From: Rhodanobacter sp. DHG33
GTDB lineage: Bacteria; Pseudomonadota; Gammaproteobacteria; Xanthomonadales; Rhodanobacteraceae
DNA length: 64,000 nucleotides
Assembly: GCF_014843005.1 (NCBI RefSeq)
Contig: NZ_JACYXM010000006.1
Span: forward strand, 248,001 to 312,000
Direction of reading: 5' to 3'
Shown: positions 1-8,429 of the stretch, in pieces
Layout: every line of letters begins with the position of its first letter
Numbering within the stretch: the stretch's first letter is position 1
Translations under genes and position numbers: made by a program
Notes under the pieces: model-generated
Told to the model about the DNA's origin: nothing
Database searches by the model: none
Seen by the model: the letters and a program-made list of their open reading frames with translations, nothing else

Positions 1-368
1 AGCAGCGAACCCAGCACGGCCTGTTCGCGCGTCACCGATTCGCCGGTGCTGCCGAGCAGGGTGACGTAACCGCCTCCGCCCAGCGCCTCGTCCACGCCGG
101 TGGCGAACTCGGCGAAGAACGGGTTGGCGAGGTCGTTCAGCACCAGTGCGATGCTGGACGAGGTGCGCCGGCGCAGGTTGGCGGCGGCACGGTTGTACAC
201 GTACCCCTGCCTGCGCAATTCTTCTTCGACGCGGGCGCGCGTGAGCTTGTTCACCAGCGGGCTGCCGCGCAGCACCAGCGACACGGTGGCGCGCGAGACG
301 TCGCAGCCTGCGGCGATGTCGGCGAGGGTTACTTTGCGGTTGGCGTGAGGCGTGCTGTCCGTGGCCAT
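1..368 (-). CDS. LacI-family transcriptional regulator (N-terminal part, cut by window edge)
   Basis: Reading leftward from the ATG at 368, the protein begins MATDSTPHANRKVTLADIAA and continues with a typical LacI helix-turn-helix (DIAAGCDVSRATVSLVLRG, about residues 17-35) and hinge region, then enters the periplasmic-binding-protein-like sensor domain (SSIALVLNDLANPFFAEFATG). The reading frame is open to the window edge, so about 122 residues are visible and the rest lies outside. It is divergent from the GH92 mannosidase starting at 513. Family members repress sugar-use genes and are released by a sugar ligand, so a mannoside or mannose-derived ligand is a reasonable inference. The sites at 386-399 and 477-490 are candidate operators. 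Confidence 0.9.
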   Translation of the reverse strand, partial: MATDSTPHANRKVTLADIAAGCDVSRATVSLVLRGSPLVNKLTRARVEEELRRQGYVYNRAAANLRRRTSSSIALVLNDLANPFFAEFATGVDEALGGGGYVTLLGSTGESVTREQAVLGSL

Positions 369-385
369 GCTCGTCGTTTGGGCGA

Positions 386-399
386 TTGGAACGATCAAA
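386..399. promoter_or_regulatory. Candidate LacI-type operator, copy 1
   Basis: TTGGAACGATCAAA is an imperfect palindrome centred on CG, with 4 of 6 positions paired in each arm, as in many LacI-family operators. Its first 11 bases recur exactly at 477-487. It lies 18 bp upstream of the LacI-family start codon, so it could serve autoregulation. Confidence 0.5.
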
Positions 400-476
400 A
401 TGTACCGGAAGCCTGCCGCATGCGGTTCCGCGATGCAACATGCATGGATGTGCGGAGCGATGCTAGCGTTCGGGAC

Positions 477-490
477 TTGGAACGATCTAA
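477..490. promoter_or_regulatory. Candidate LacI-type operator, copy 2
   Basis: TTGGAACGATCTAA shares its first 11 bases with the site at 386-396 and is likewise an imperfect palindrome around CG. It lies 23 bp before the GH92 start codon, where a bound repressor would block the promoter or early elongation. The two centres are 91 bp apart, so looping is possible. Confidence 0.5.
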
Positions 491-512
491 AAATCCAGAC
501 AGGGTGAGGCGC

Positions 513-2852
513 ATGAAACAGCGCGGCAAGCAGATGTGTTCGGTACTGGCGATGGCGACCTCGCTGGCCCTGCTGTCCACCGGCGCGATGGCGGCCAGCG
601 GCGGCAACGCGGCCGCGGTCGACCCGCGCATCGGCACGGGCGGCGACGGCCATACCTTCCCTGGCGCGACGGTGCCCTTCGGGATGATCCAGCTGTCCCC
701 CGACACCGCGATGCCGGACTTCAAGCACGCCTACAAGTGGGCCTCGGGCTACCAGTACGGAGATCCCACCATCATGGGCTTCTCGCACACGCACTTCTCC
801 GGCTCCGGCCATTCGGACCTGGGCGACGTGCTGGTGATGCCGATCGCGGGCGACGTGAAGCTCGATCCGGGCGACGCGGACAAGCCGGGCAGCGGTTACC
901 GCTCGCGCTTCAGCCACGACACCGAGGTCGAGCAGGCCGGCTACTACGCGGTCACCCTGAGCGATTATGGCGTGCGCGCCGAGCTCACCACCTCGCCGCG
1001 CGTCGGCTGGCACCGCTACACCTTCCCCAAGGGCAAGCCGGCGCACCTGCTGCTCGACTTCCGCCCCAGCATCTACGACTACCCCGGCAAAGTGCTGTGG
1101 TCCGACCTGCGCGTGCATGCCGACGGCACGGTGACGGGTTGCCGCACCACGCGCGGCTGGGCCCCGGGTCGCGAGCTGTGCTTCGCAATGCGCTTCGACC
1201 AGCCGATGACCTCGCGCACGCTGTACAACCGCGAGACGGGTGTGCTTTACAACGGCTTCAAGGGACCGGGCAACCAGCCGCAGGACAGCGACGCCGAGAA
1301 CGGCCGCGCGCTGGAAGGCGTGTTCGACTTCGGTCAGCTGGACAAGCCGCTGCAGGTGAAGGTGGCGATCTCGTCGGTGAGCGAGGCCAACGCCGTCGCC
1401 AACCTCGACCAGGACGGCAAGGGCTGGGATTTCGACGCCCGCCATGCCGATGCCACCGCGGCGTGGAACAAGGCACTGTCCGCCATCGACGTGGAAGGCT
1501 CGCCGGCGCAGCGCACCGGTTTCTACACGTCGCTCTACCACGCCATGCTCGCGCCGACGCTGAGCATGGATGTGAACGGCGAATACCGCGGCCCCGACCA
1601 CCAGGTGCACAAGGCGGCCGGTTTCGACTTCTATTCGAGCTGGTCGATGTGGGACGTGTACCGCGCCGAGGAGCCGTTGATGGTGCTGCTGCGGCCCGAC
1701 CTCAGCACGCAGTTCATCCGTTCGCTGATCGCCGCGCAGAAGGCCAGCCCGTTCGGCATGCTGCCGGTGTGGGCGTACCAGGGCCTGGAAACCTGGTGCA
1801 TGACCGGTTACCACGCGGTGGCGATCATCGCCGATGCGTACATCAAGGGCGTGCGCGGCTTCGACGCGGACCAGGCGCTGAAGGCGATGGTGTCCACCGC
1901 CACCTACGGCAACTACGGCGATCTCGCCGACTACATGAAGCTCGGCTACGTGCCCATCGACAAGGAAACGGAAGCCGGCTCCAAGACCCAGGAATACGCC
2001 TACGACGATTGGGCCATCGCGCAGATGGCCAAGGCGCTGGGCAAGAACGATGTCTACGCCACCTTCGAAAAGCGCGCGGCCAACTGGCGCAACGTGTGGG
2101 ATCCGCAGACCGGGTTCATGCGCGCGAAGCTCAGCAACGGCCAGTTCCGCACGCCGTTCGATCCCGCTTCCGCGGCCTACGGTAGCGACTACACCGAAGC
2201 CAACGCCTGGCAGTACTCCTGGTATGTGCCGCAGGATGTGGCCGGCCTGGTGGCGGCCTACGGCGGCGACGCGAAGTTCGTCAGCAAGCTGGACCAGATG
2301 TTCGACGCCAAGGTCGACCCGTCCATCTTCAAGAACGTGGAAGACATCACCGGCCTGATCGGCTGGTACGCGCACGGCAACGAACCCAGCCACCACATCG
2401 CCTATCTCTACGATTACGCCGGCGCACCGTGGAAGACGCAGCAGCGGCTGAAGCAGATCATGGACAGCCAGTACGGCATCAAGCCGGACGGCCTCGTCGG
2501 CAACGACGACCTCGGCCAGATGTCGGCCTGGTACATCTTCACCGCGCTGGGTTTCTATCCGGTGACGCCGGCCAGCGACGAATACGCCATCGGCCGGCCG
2601 TTCGTGCCGAAGGCGGCGATCCACCTGCCGAATGGACGTACCTTCACCGTGGTGGCCGAGCACCTGGACGACGCGCATCCGTACGTCGGCTCGGTCACGC
2701 TCAACGGCAAGCCGCTGGACCGCGTCTACCTGCGCCACGGCGACATCCTCGCCGGTGGCGAGCTGCGCTTCGTGATGCAGGCGGAGCCGAACAAGCAATG
2801 GGGCACGGCGACCTCGGCGCGGCCGACATCGATGAGCGGGTGGAAGCAGTAA
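513..2852 (+). CDS. Secreted GH92 family alpha-mannosidase
   Basis: A 779-residue glycoside hydrolase family 92 protein; the family consists of calcium-dependent exo-alpha-mannosidases, often alpha-1,2. The start at 513 gives a clean Sec signal peptide (MKQRGKQ, hydrophobic stretch, cleavage near GAMA-AS). The mature protein opens with the family-typical VDPRIGTGGDGHTFPGATVP. The catalytic (alpha/alpha)6 half carries HGNEPSHHIAYLYDYAG, GNDDLGQMSAWYIFTALGFYP and WSMWDVYRAEEP, which include the acidic residues used for catalysis. The frame is open further upstream, but that extension contains the operator-like sites and lacks a signal peptide. Likely periplasmic; linkage specificity cannot be told from sequence. 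Confidence 0.92.
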   Translation: MKQRGKQMCSVLAMATSLALLSTGAMAASGGNAAAVDPRIGTGGDGHTFPGATVPFGMIQLSPDTAMPDFKHAYKWASGYQYGDPTIMGFSHTHFSGSGHSDLGDVLVMPIAGDVKLDPGDADKPGSGYRSRFSHDTEVEQAGYYAVTLSDYGVRAELTTSPRVGWHRYTFPKGKPAHLLLDFRPSIYDYPGKVLWSDLRVHADGTVTGCRTTRGWAPGRELCFAMRFDQPMTSRTLYNRETGVLYNGFKGPGNQPQDSDAENGRALEGVFDFGQLDKPLQVKVAISSVSEANAVANLDQDGKGWDFDARHADATAAWNKALSAIDVEGSPAQRTGFYTSLYHAMLAPTLSMDVNGEYRGPDHQVHKAAGFDFYSSWSMWDVYRAEEPLMVLLRPDLSTQFIRSLIAAQKASPFGMLPVWAYQGLETWCMTGYHAVAIIADAYIKGVRGFDADQALKAMVSTATYGNYGDLADYMKLGYVPIDKETEAGSKTQEYAYDDWAIAQMAKALGKNDVYATFEKRAANWRNVWDPQTGFMRAKLSNGQFRTPFDPASAAYGSDYTEANAWQYSWYVPQDVAGLVAAYGGDAKFVSKLDQMFDAKVDPSIFKNVEDITGLIGWYAHGNEPSHHIAYLYDYAGAPWKTQQRLKQIMDSQYGIKPDGLVGNDDLGQMSAWYIFTALGFYPVTPASDEYAIGRPFVPKAAIHLPNGRTFTVVAEHLDDAHPYVGSVTLNGKPLDRVYLRHGDILAGGELRFVMQAEPNKQWGTATSARPTSMSGWKQ

Positions 2853-3048
2853 TTCGTGCCTCGCGAGCGGTCGCGCTGCGCGTCAACATGGCGGATGCCC
2901 CCTTCCTGAGGGAAAGGGGCTGCGTACAGCGCGGTGAGTCGTCCGAAACGCGGCGGCTGGCTGTTGGCCTCGAACCTGCGCAGAATAGGGGGCGTCTCCA
3001 CCGGGAAGCGCGTGCTTCCGAGCGGAAAGCATCGATGACGTCCATCTC

Positions 3049-4848
3049 ATGAAAGTCAGGGGCCTGCTGCGCTGGCGCGTTATTGGTCTGGTGCTCGCGA
3101 TGGTCGTCATCGTGGCGCTGCCTTACTTCGCCACGCGCGTGCTGGCCCGTGAAACGCAGCGCGCCGACCTCTGGCTCAACCATGCCAACACGGTCAAAGC
3201 GCTTACTTACCGCATCGCCTACCTGATCCGCGACAGCGAGGCGGCGAGCTACCGCATCCTCGCCGGCGACGGCGACGCGGCCGTCGAGCAGCGTGCGCTC
3301 GACGCCAAGAACCGGGCACCGGCCCTGCTCGAACAGCTGCGTGCGCTGACCCGCGACAATCCCGACCAGCAGACGCGCATCGGCGCGCTGGAGAGCGTGG
3401 TCAACGGCAGCGTCACCCTGATGGACCAGGCGCTGGCGCGATTGCACAAGGGCGATACCGGCGGTGCGCGGCAATCGTTGCGCGACACCGGCGACCTGTT
3501 CCACATGCACATGCTGATCGACAGCATCGCGCAGACCGAGGACAACCTGCTGGCCGAGCGCACCCGCGCCGTCGAGCAGCAGGCAAGCCGCAGCCAGTTC
3601 CTGCTCGGGCTGATCGCGCTGGCGCAGCTGCTGCTGCTGATCGTGGTGGTGATCACCTCCGAGCGGCAGATCGGCAAGCGCCAGCTGGCGGAAACTCGCG
3701 AAGGCCGCGCGGTGCTGCGCTCGCAGATGATCGTGCAGGCGGTACGCGAGCCCATCGCATTGTTCGACGAGCAGCTGCGCAGTCTGCTGATCAATGCCGC
3801 CTTCGGCGAGCTGTACGGACTGGAACCCAAGCACCAGCGCGCCCTGTCGTTGCCGCACATCGGCAACGGCGCGTGGAGCGACGGCGCGCTGCTGCAGCGG
3901 CTCAACGACGTGCTGTTGCGCGGTCGCGAGCTGTGGGACTACGACGTTGTGCAGCACACGCCCGACGGCGTGGACCGCCACGTGGTCGTCAATGCGCGGC
4001 GCATCCAGCAGGAGGACAGCGACGCGCAGGCATTGCTCATCACGGTGAGCGACGTCACTGCGCGCGCGCTGGCCGAGCAGAAGGTCAACGAGCTGAACCA
4101 CCAGTTGGAAGGCAAGGTGGCGCAGGTCACCGACGTCAACCGCGAGTTGGAGGCTTTCAGTTACTCCGTCTCGCACGACTTGCGCGCGCCGCTGCGCCAC
4201 ATCGCCGGTTTCGCGCGCAAGCTGCGCCAGCACCTGGGCGAGCAGATGGACGACACGGGCGGTCACTACCTCGACGTGATCGGCAGCTCGGCGCAGCGCA
4301 TGGCGCAGCTGATCGACGACCTGCTGGTGTTTTCCCGCCTTGGCCGCGGCGCGCTGCGCCTGCAGCCGGTGGATATGCAGTCGCTGGTCGAGGAAGCCCG
4401 CGCGCTGTGCATGTCCGATGCGCCGGAGCGGCGCATCAGCTGGTCGATCGCGCCGCTGCCCATCGTGGTGGGCGACGAGAACATGCTGCGTACGGTGTGG
4501 CAGAACCTCATCGGCAATGCGGTGAAGTACACTGGGCACCACGAAGTCGCGCACATCGCAGTGGACGTGCAGCGCGGCAGCAACGGCGACTACGAATTCA
4601 TCGTGAGCGACGACGGCGCCGGTTTCGACATGCAGTACGCCGACAAGCTGTTCGGCGTCTTCCAACGCTTGCACCGTGCCGACGATTTCCCCGGCAACGG
4701 CATCGGGCTGGCCAACGTCCGGCGCATCCTCTCTCGCCACGGCGGCCGCGTATGGGCCGAGGCCGAGCCGGAGCGCGGCGCACGTTTCCACTTCTCGCTG
4801 CCGGCACGCGACCTATCCGGGGCATCCATCGAGAGATCCACGCTATGA
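3049..4848 (+). CDS. Membrane sensor histidine kinase with CHASE3-like and PAS regions
   Basis: 599 residues. A transmembrane helix (about 9-30), a roughly 150-residue periplasmic helical region resembling CHASE3, a second helix (about 184-204, FLLGLIALAQLLLLIVVVIT), a PAS-like segment (about 225-345), a short coiled coil, then a HisKA domain whose phospho-acceptor is His376 in SYSVSHDLRAPLRHI. The ATPase domain shows the N box (WQNLIGNAVKYT), DDGAGF and GNGIGLANVRRI. The kinase core resembles phytochrome-type kinases, which typically pair with single-domain regulators like the next gene. Its stop overlaps the next start (ATGA at 4845-4848), so the genes are translationally coupled. The signal sensed is unknown. 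Confidence 0.93.
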   Translation: MKVRGLLRWRVIGLVLAMVVIVALPYFATRVLARETQRADLWLNHANTVKALTYRIAYLIRDSEAASYRILAGDGDAAVEQRALDAKNRAPALLEQLRALTRDNPDQQTRIGALESVVNGSVTLMDQALARLHKGDTGGARQSLRDTGDLFHMHMLIDSIAQTEDNLLAERTRAVEQQASRSQFLLGLIALAQLLLLIVVVITSERQIGKRQLAETREGRAVLRSQMIVQAVREPIALFDEQLRSLLINAAFGELYGLEPKHQRALSLPHIGNGAWSDGALLQRLNDVLLRGRELWDYDVVQHTPDGVDRHVVVNARRIQQEDSDAQALLITVSDVTARALAEQKVNELNHQLEGKVAQVTDVNRELEAFSYSVSHDLRAPLRHIAGFARKLRQHLGEQMDDTGGHYLDVIGSSAQRMAQLIDDLLVFSRLGRGALRLQPVDMQSLVEEARALCMSDAPERRISWSIAPLPIVVGDENMLRTVWQNLIGNAVKYTGHHEVAHIAVDVQRGSNGDYEFIVSDDGAGFDMQYADKLFGVFQRLHRADDFPGNGIGLANVRRILSRHGGRVWAEAEPERGARFHFSLPARDLSGASIERSTL

Positions 4849-5288
4849 ATCGCCATATCCGAAGCATTCTGCTGGTCGAAGACAGCATGGCCGATGCCGA
4901 GATGGCGTTGGACGCGCTGCAAGAGGCCAATCTCGCCAATCCCGTGGTGCACCTGCAGGACGGCGTAGAGTGCATGGACTGGCTGCATGGGCGTGGTGCC
5001 TGGGCCACGCGCGAACCGGGCTGCCCGGCGGTGGTCCTGCTGGACATCAAGATGCCGCGCATGGACGGTCTGGAAGTGCTCAAGCGCATGCGCGCCGACG
5101 AGCGCATGAAGCGCGTCCCGGTGGTGATCCTGTCTTCCTCGCGCGAGGAGAGCGACCTGGTGCGCAGCTGGGATCTCGGCGTGAACGCCTATGTCATCAA
5201 GCCGGTGGATGTCGATCAATTCTTCAATGCGGTACGCACGCTCGGGCAGTTCTGGGCGGTGCTGAACCAGGCGCCCGAGCACGAATGA
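4845..5288 (+). CDS. Single-domain response regulator (CheY/Rcp1-like)
   Basis: 147 residues, one receiver domain and no output domain. Acidic pocket ILLVEDS (Glu-Asp near 12-13), phospho-acceptor Asp67 in VVLLDIKMPRMDG and conserved Lys119 in VIKPVD. Such stand-alone receivers next to phytochrome-like kinases act as phosphotransfer intermediates or protein-binding switches. It overlaps both neighbours by ATGA, so the three genes form one coupled unit. The most economical model is that it carries phosphate from the upstream kinase; whether it passes anything to the downstream hybrid protein is inference. Confidence 0.93.
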   Translation: MNRHIRSILLVEDSMADAEMALDALQEANLANPVVHLQDGVECMDWLHGRGAWATREPGCPAVVLLDIKMPRMDGLEVLKRMRADERMKRVPVVILSSSREESDLVRSWDLGVNAYVIKPVDVDQFFNAVRTLGQFWAVLNQAPEHE

Positions 5289-5311
5289 TGTATCGGGAAG
5301 GGGAGGGGAGC

Positions 5312-6868
5312 ATGCATGGCTCGCAAGAGGGCGATGCCCGACGGATACGGGTATTGCTGGTGGAGGACAACAGCGAGGACGCCGAACTGGCCTTGGCCGA
5401 ATTGGCGGACGATGCGCTTGTCCACGAGGCGCGCGTAGTCGACGACGAAGCGGGTTTTCTGGCCGCGTTGCGCGAGTTCGCGCCCGACATCGTGCTGTCC
5501 GACCTCAGCCTGCCGGGATTTTCCGGGCAGCGCGCGCTGGAATTGCTGCGTCAGCGCGATACGGATATGCCTTTCATCTACGTCTCCGCCACGCTGGGCG
5601 AAGAGGCGGCCATCGCGGCGCTGCGCAACGGCGCCACCGACTACATTCTCAAGCAGAATCCCGCGCGCCTCGCCAGCGCTGTGCGTCGCGCGTTGGCCGA
5701 AGTCGCCGAGCATCGCGCCAGCCAGCGCGCCCAGGCGGAACTGATCCGTGCGCAGCGCTTCGAAAGCCTGGCGATGCTCGCCGGCGGACTCAGCCACGAT
5801 CTCCGCAACCTGTTGCAGCCATTGCTGCTGGCTGGCGAGAGCCTGCGCGAGCGTGCCGAGGATCCCCAGCTGGCGCGGTTGGGAGAACTGGTGCGCGACT
5901 GCGGCAAGCGCGGACTGGAGATGGTGCAGTCCATGCTCTCCTTCGCGCGTGGCGCGCGCCGCGCCGAGCAGGTATCCCTTGGCGGGCTGATGGACGCGCT
6001 GGGCTTGCTGCTCAAGGGCAGCGTGCCGCGTGCGATCCGCATGGAGATGGTGGTCGATGCGCCCGAACTCGTGTTCGCCGGCAACCACACCGAGCTGCAG
6101 CAATGCCTGCTCAATCTCTGCCTCAACGCGATCCAGGCGATGCCGAACGGCGGCGAGCTGCGCATCGAGACGGCGCAGCAGAAGCTCGAAGCGGATTTCT
6201 TCATGTCGGGCGAACAGGCGCATCCCGGCCCCTACTTGCGCCTGAGCGTGATCGACAACGGTCCCGGCATGAGCGGCGAAGTGCTGGCGCGACTGTTCGA
6301 GCCGTTCTTCACCACCAAGGAAAACGGCACCGGCCTGGGCCTGTTGTCGTGCCAGCGCATCGTCACCAGCCACGGCGGCGTGATGCGCGTGGACAGCACG
6401 CTGGGCCAAGGCACGCGCTTCGATCTCTATATCCCGCTGCAGGAGCTGGCGTCCGACACCGCGGAGGCGAGCGACAGCAGCGACAATCTCGAAGGCACCG
6501 CCGAACGCGTGCTGGTGGTGGCCGAGGTCGCCAGCGAGCTTTCCCTGCTCAGCGACACGCTGGACGCCTGGGGCTACCAGGCCAGCGCCAGCCAGAGCGG
6601 TACCGCCGCCTTGCAGTGGATAGGCGCCCACGGCCTGCCCGATCTGGTGCTGATGGATGCCGACATGAGCTTGTTCACCAGCGTGCGCACCCTGGCCGCG
6701 CTGGTCGAGCAGGAGTACGACGGTCCGGTGGTGATGCTGGTGCGCCCGGACGCGCCGCCGAATCCCGACGAACTCCCGCCGCTGACGCGCCTGCACCTGC
6801 TCGACAAGCCGGTCACTGCACGGAAGCTGCTTCGCGCGTTGAAGCTGGCGCTGGCAAGCGCGCGTTAG
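5312..6868 (+). CDS. Hybrid signalling protein: receiver - histidine kinase - degenerate receiver
   Basis: 518 residues, soluble. Order: receiver (about 13-128, Asp64 in IVLSDLSLPGF), HisKA with His162 in AGGLSHDLRNLLQP, HATPase with the N box in QQCLLNLCLNAIQAMPNGG and FFTTKENGTGLGLLS, then a C-terminal receiver-like domain (about 395-515). The last domain keeps the Asp in DLVLMDADMS, but its acidic pocket reads VLVVAEVA instead of the usual DD/ED pair, so it may be a poor phospho-acceptor. I chose the ATG at 5312 because a strong GGGGAGGGGAG Shine-Dalgarno precedes it. ATGs at 5285 and 5288, the former overlapping the preceding stop, are alternatives adding 8-9 residues. Confidence 0.88.
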   Translation: MHGSQEGDARRIRVLLVEDNSEDAELALAELADDALVHEARVVDDEAGFLAALREFAPDIVLSDLSLPGFSGQRALELLRQRDTDMPFIYVSATLGEEAAIAALRNGATDYILKQNPARLASAVRRALAEVAEHRASQRAQAELIRAQRFESLAMLAGGLSHDLRNLLQPLLLAGESLRERAEDPQLARLGELVRDCGKRGLEMVQSMLSFARGARRAEQVSLGGLMDALGLLLKGSVPRAIRMEMVVDAPELVFAGNHTELQQCLLNLCLNAIQAMPNGGELRIETAQQKLEADFFMSGEQAHPGPYLRLSVIDNGPGMSGEVLARLFEPFFTTKENGTGLGLLSCQRIVTSHGGVMRVDSTLGQGTRFDLYIPLQELASDTAEASDSSDNLEGTAERVLVVAEVASELSLLSDTLDAWGYQASASQSGTAALQWIGAHGLPDLVLMDADMSLFTSVRTLAALVEQEYDGPVVMLVRPDAPPNPDELPPLTRLHLLDKPVTARKLLRALKLALASAR

Positions 6869-6889
6869 CGCGCTTCGAGCTCTTCCCGC

Positions 6890-7648
6890 TCAGAAGCTCA
6901 TGAAATACCCGCCGTTCACCGGCAGGTTGACGCCGGTGAGATAGCCGGCGTCGTCGGCGGCGAGGAAGCACACGGCACGGGCGATGTCGGCCGGCTGGCC
7001 CAGCCGGCCCACCGGGATGCCGGCGATGATCTGGGCGCGGATTTCCGCGGGCACGGCGGCCACCATCGGCGTGTCGCAATAACCGGGCGAGACGGTGTTG
7101 ACGGTGACGCCCTTGCGCGCGGTTTCCCGCGCCAGCGCCATGCCGAAGCCGTGCACGCCGGCCTTGGCGGCGGAGTAGTTGGTCTGGCCGAACTGGCCGG
7201 TCTGCCCGTTCACCGAGCTGATGTTGACGATGCGCCCGAAGCCGCGGGCGGTCATGCCCTCCACCACGGCGTGGCTGGTATTGAACACGCCGTCGAGGTT
7301 CACGCGCATCAGGTCGTGCCATTGCGCGGGCGTCATCTTGCGCAGGCTGGCATCGCGGGTGATGCCGGCGGCATTGACCAGGATGTCCACGCCGCCGTGT
7401 TCGCGTTCGAGGCGGCCGATCAATGTGGCGCAGGCTTCGTAGTCACTGACATCCAGCGGCTCGTAGCGAAGGGCGTCGCCGAACGCGGCACTGGCTTCCT
7501 GGAAAGCCGCGAGGCGGCCTTCGCTGGCAGGCAGGTCGGCCGCGATCACGCGGCGGCCGGCCTGCGCCAGCTGGCGGCAGATTTCGGTGCCGAGGCCACC
7601 GAGGCCGCCAGTGACCAGGGCCAGTCGGGAGGAGGGGGATGCGCTCAT
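6890..7648 (-). CDS. phaB: Acetoacetyl-CoA reductase (PhaB-like SDR)
   Basis: 252-residue short-chain dehydrogenase. Rossmann glycine motif TGGLGGLG (13-20), NAAG (92-95), catalytic Ser144/145 with Tyr158 and Lys162 (NYSAAKAG). The stretch around NISSVNGQTGQFGQTNYSAAKAG is characteristic of PhaB/FabG-type reductases that reduce acetoacetyl-CoA to (R)-3-hydroxybutyryl-CoA for polyhydroxybutyrate. The downstream ATG at 7648 is preferred over an upstream in-frame one at 7693 because the family starts directly before the LALVTGG strand. The neighbouring phaR supports a PHB role. No phaC or phaA is present in the window, so a FabG-like role cannot be excluded. Confidence 0.85.
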   Translation of the reverse strand: MSASPSSRLALVTGGLGGLGTEICRQLAQAGRRVIAADLPASEGRLAAFQEASAAFGDALRYEPLDVSDYEACATLIGRLEREHGGVDILVNAAGITRDASLRKMTPAQWHDLMRVNLDGVFNTSHAVVEGMTARGFGRIVNISSVNGQTGQFGQTNYSAAKAGVHGFGMALARETARKGVTVNTVSPGYCDTPMVAAVPAEIRAQIIAGIPVGRLGQPADIARAVCFLAADDAGYLTGVNLPVNGGYFMSF

Positions 7649-7743
7649 GGGAGTTCCGTCGTTTTTGCGATTGATCTGTATTTTTGCGGTCATCCTTGAC
7701 CGCGCGGATCAAACGGGCGGCCATCCATGGCCACACTTTCGAA

Positions 7744-7775
7744 TAAAACAAAACGCGCCGCTCAGGGCGGCGCGT
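7744..7775 (-). terminator. Rho-independent terminator of phaR
   Basis: Perfect 9-bp stem (ACGCGCCGC at 7753-7761 and GCGGCGCGT at 7767-7775) with a 5-nt loop. On the minus strand it is followed by TTTTGTTTTA. It lies 21 bp after the phaR stop and separates phaR from phaB, so the two genes probably have separate transcripts. Confidence 0.88.
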
Positions 7776-7796
7776 GATGGGATGCGAGAGGCGGTT

Positions 7797-8297
7797 TCAG
7801 CCGGTCTTCTTGTGGCCGCCGCGGCCGCCACCCTGCCCCTGCGGGGTGATCTGCGCGGCGGCATCGAGCAGGCCGCGCTGCATGGTCTTCCACGCATCCA
7901 TGTTGCGCTCGGTCAGCTCGTTCACCATCGCCCACGGGGTCTGGCCCATCAGGCTGTTGAGCTGGGTGCGGAACTGCTGCTGCTGGTCGAGGAACACCTG
8001 CAGGCTGCGCTCCAGGTACGGGCCCATGAAGCCCTGCAGCGAGTCGCCGTAGAAGCGGATGATCTGGCTGAGCAACTGGGGCGACAGCATCGGCTGCCCC
8101 TTCTCCTCATGCTCGGAGATGATCTGCAGCAGCACGGAGCGGGTGAGATCCTCGCCGGTCTTGGCATCGCGGACTTCGAAGTCCTCGTTGTCCAGTACGA
8201 GCTGACGCACCTCTTCCAGCGTGATGTAGCTGGAGATCTCGGTGTCGTAGAGCCGACGGTTCGGATACTTCTTGATGGTGCGTTTGTTTTGTGCCAT
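7797..8297 (-). CDS. phaR: Polyhydroxyalkanoate synthesis regulator PhaR
   Basis: 166 residues. It begins with the diagnostic PhaR DNA-binding domain (IKKYPNRRLYDTEISSYITLEEVRQLV), followed by the PHB-accumulation regulatory domain (two repeats around IISEHEEKGQPMLSPQLL and IIRFYGDSLQGFMGPYLERS). The C-terminus is a glycine-rich and basic tail. PhaR binds both PHB granules and phasin or phaR promoters and represses them until polymer forms. It is followed by a strong terminator at 7744-7775. Identification is firm; target promoters are not visible here. Confidence 0.93.
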   Translation of the reverse strand: MAQNKRTIKKYPNRRLYDTEISSYITLEEVRQLVLDNEDFEVRDAKTGEDLTRSVLLQIISEHEEKGQPMLSPQLLSQIIRFYGDSLQGFMGPYLERSLQVFLDQQQQFRTQLNSLMGQTPWAMVNELTERNMDAWKTMQRGLLDAAAQITPQGQGGGRGGHKKTG

Positions 8298-8429
8298 GCG
8301 GCGAAACTAGCAGAAGATATTGCGCCGCACCAGTAGACCACTGGCATGCATGTCAGGAAATTGGTCTGCTCCGCGATGGCCGTGGTGTCGGGATGTGCGC
8401 CCCGGTGGTCTGCAGCAAAATGCGATGGA

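Noticed and set aside
2898-2920. Imperfect hairpin after the GH92 gene (GCCCCCTT...AAAGGGGC)
   Set aside because: One mismatch in the stem and no T tract; too weak to call a terminator.
2701-4791. 696-residue open frame on the minus strand opposite the sensor kinase
   Set aside because: Antisense shadow of a high-GC gene; His/Gln/Ala/Arg-rich composition and no domain, while the plus strand holds a complete kinase.
7754-7774. Possible operator between phaB and phaR
   Set aside because: The inverted repeat is better explained as a Rho-independent terminator because of the U tract.
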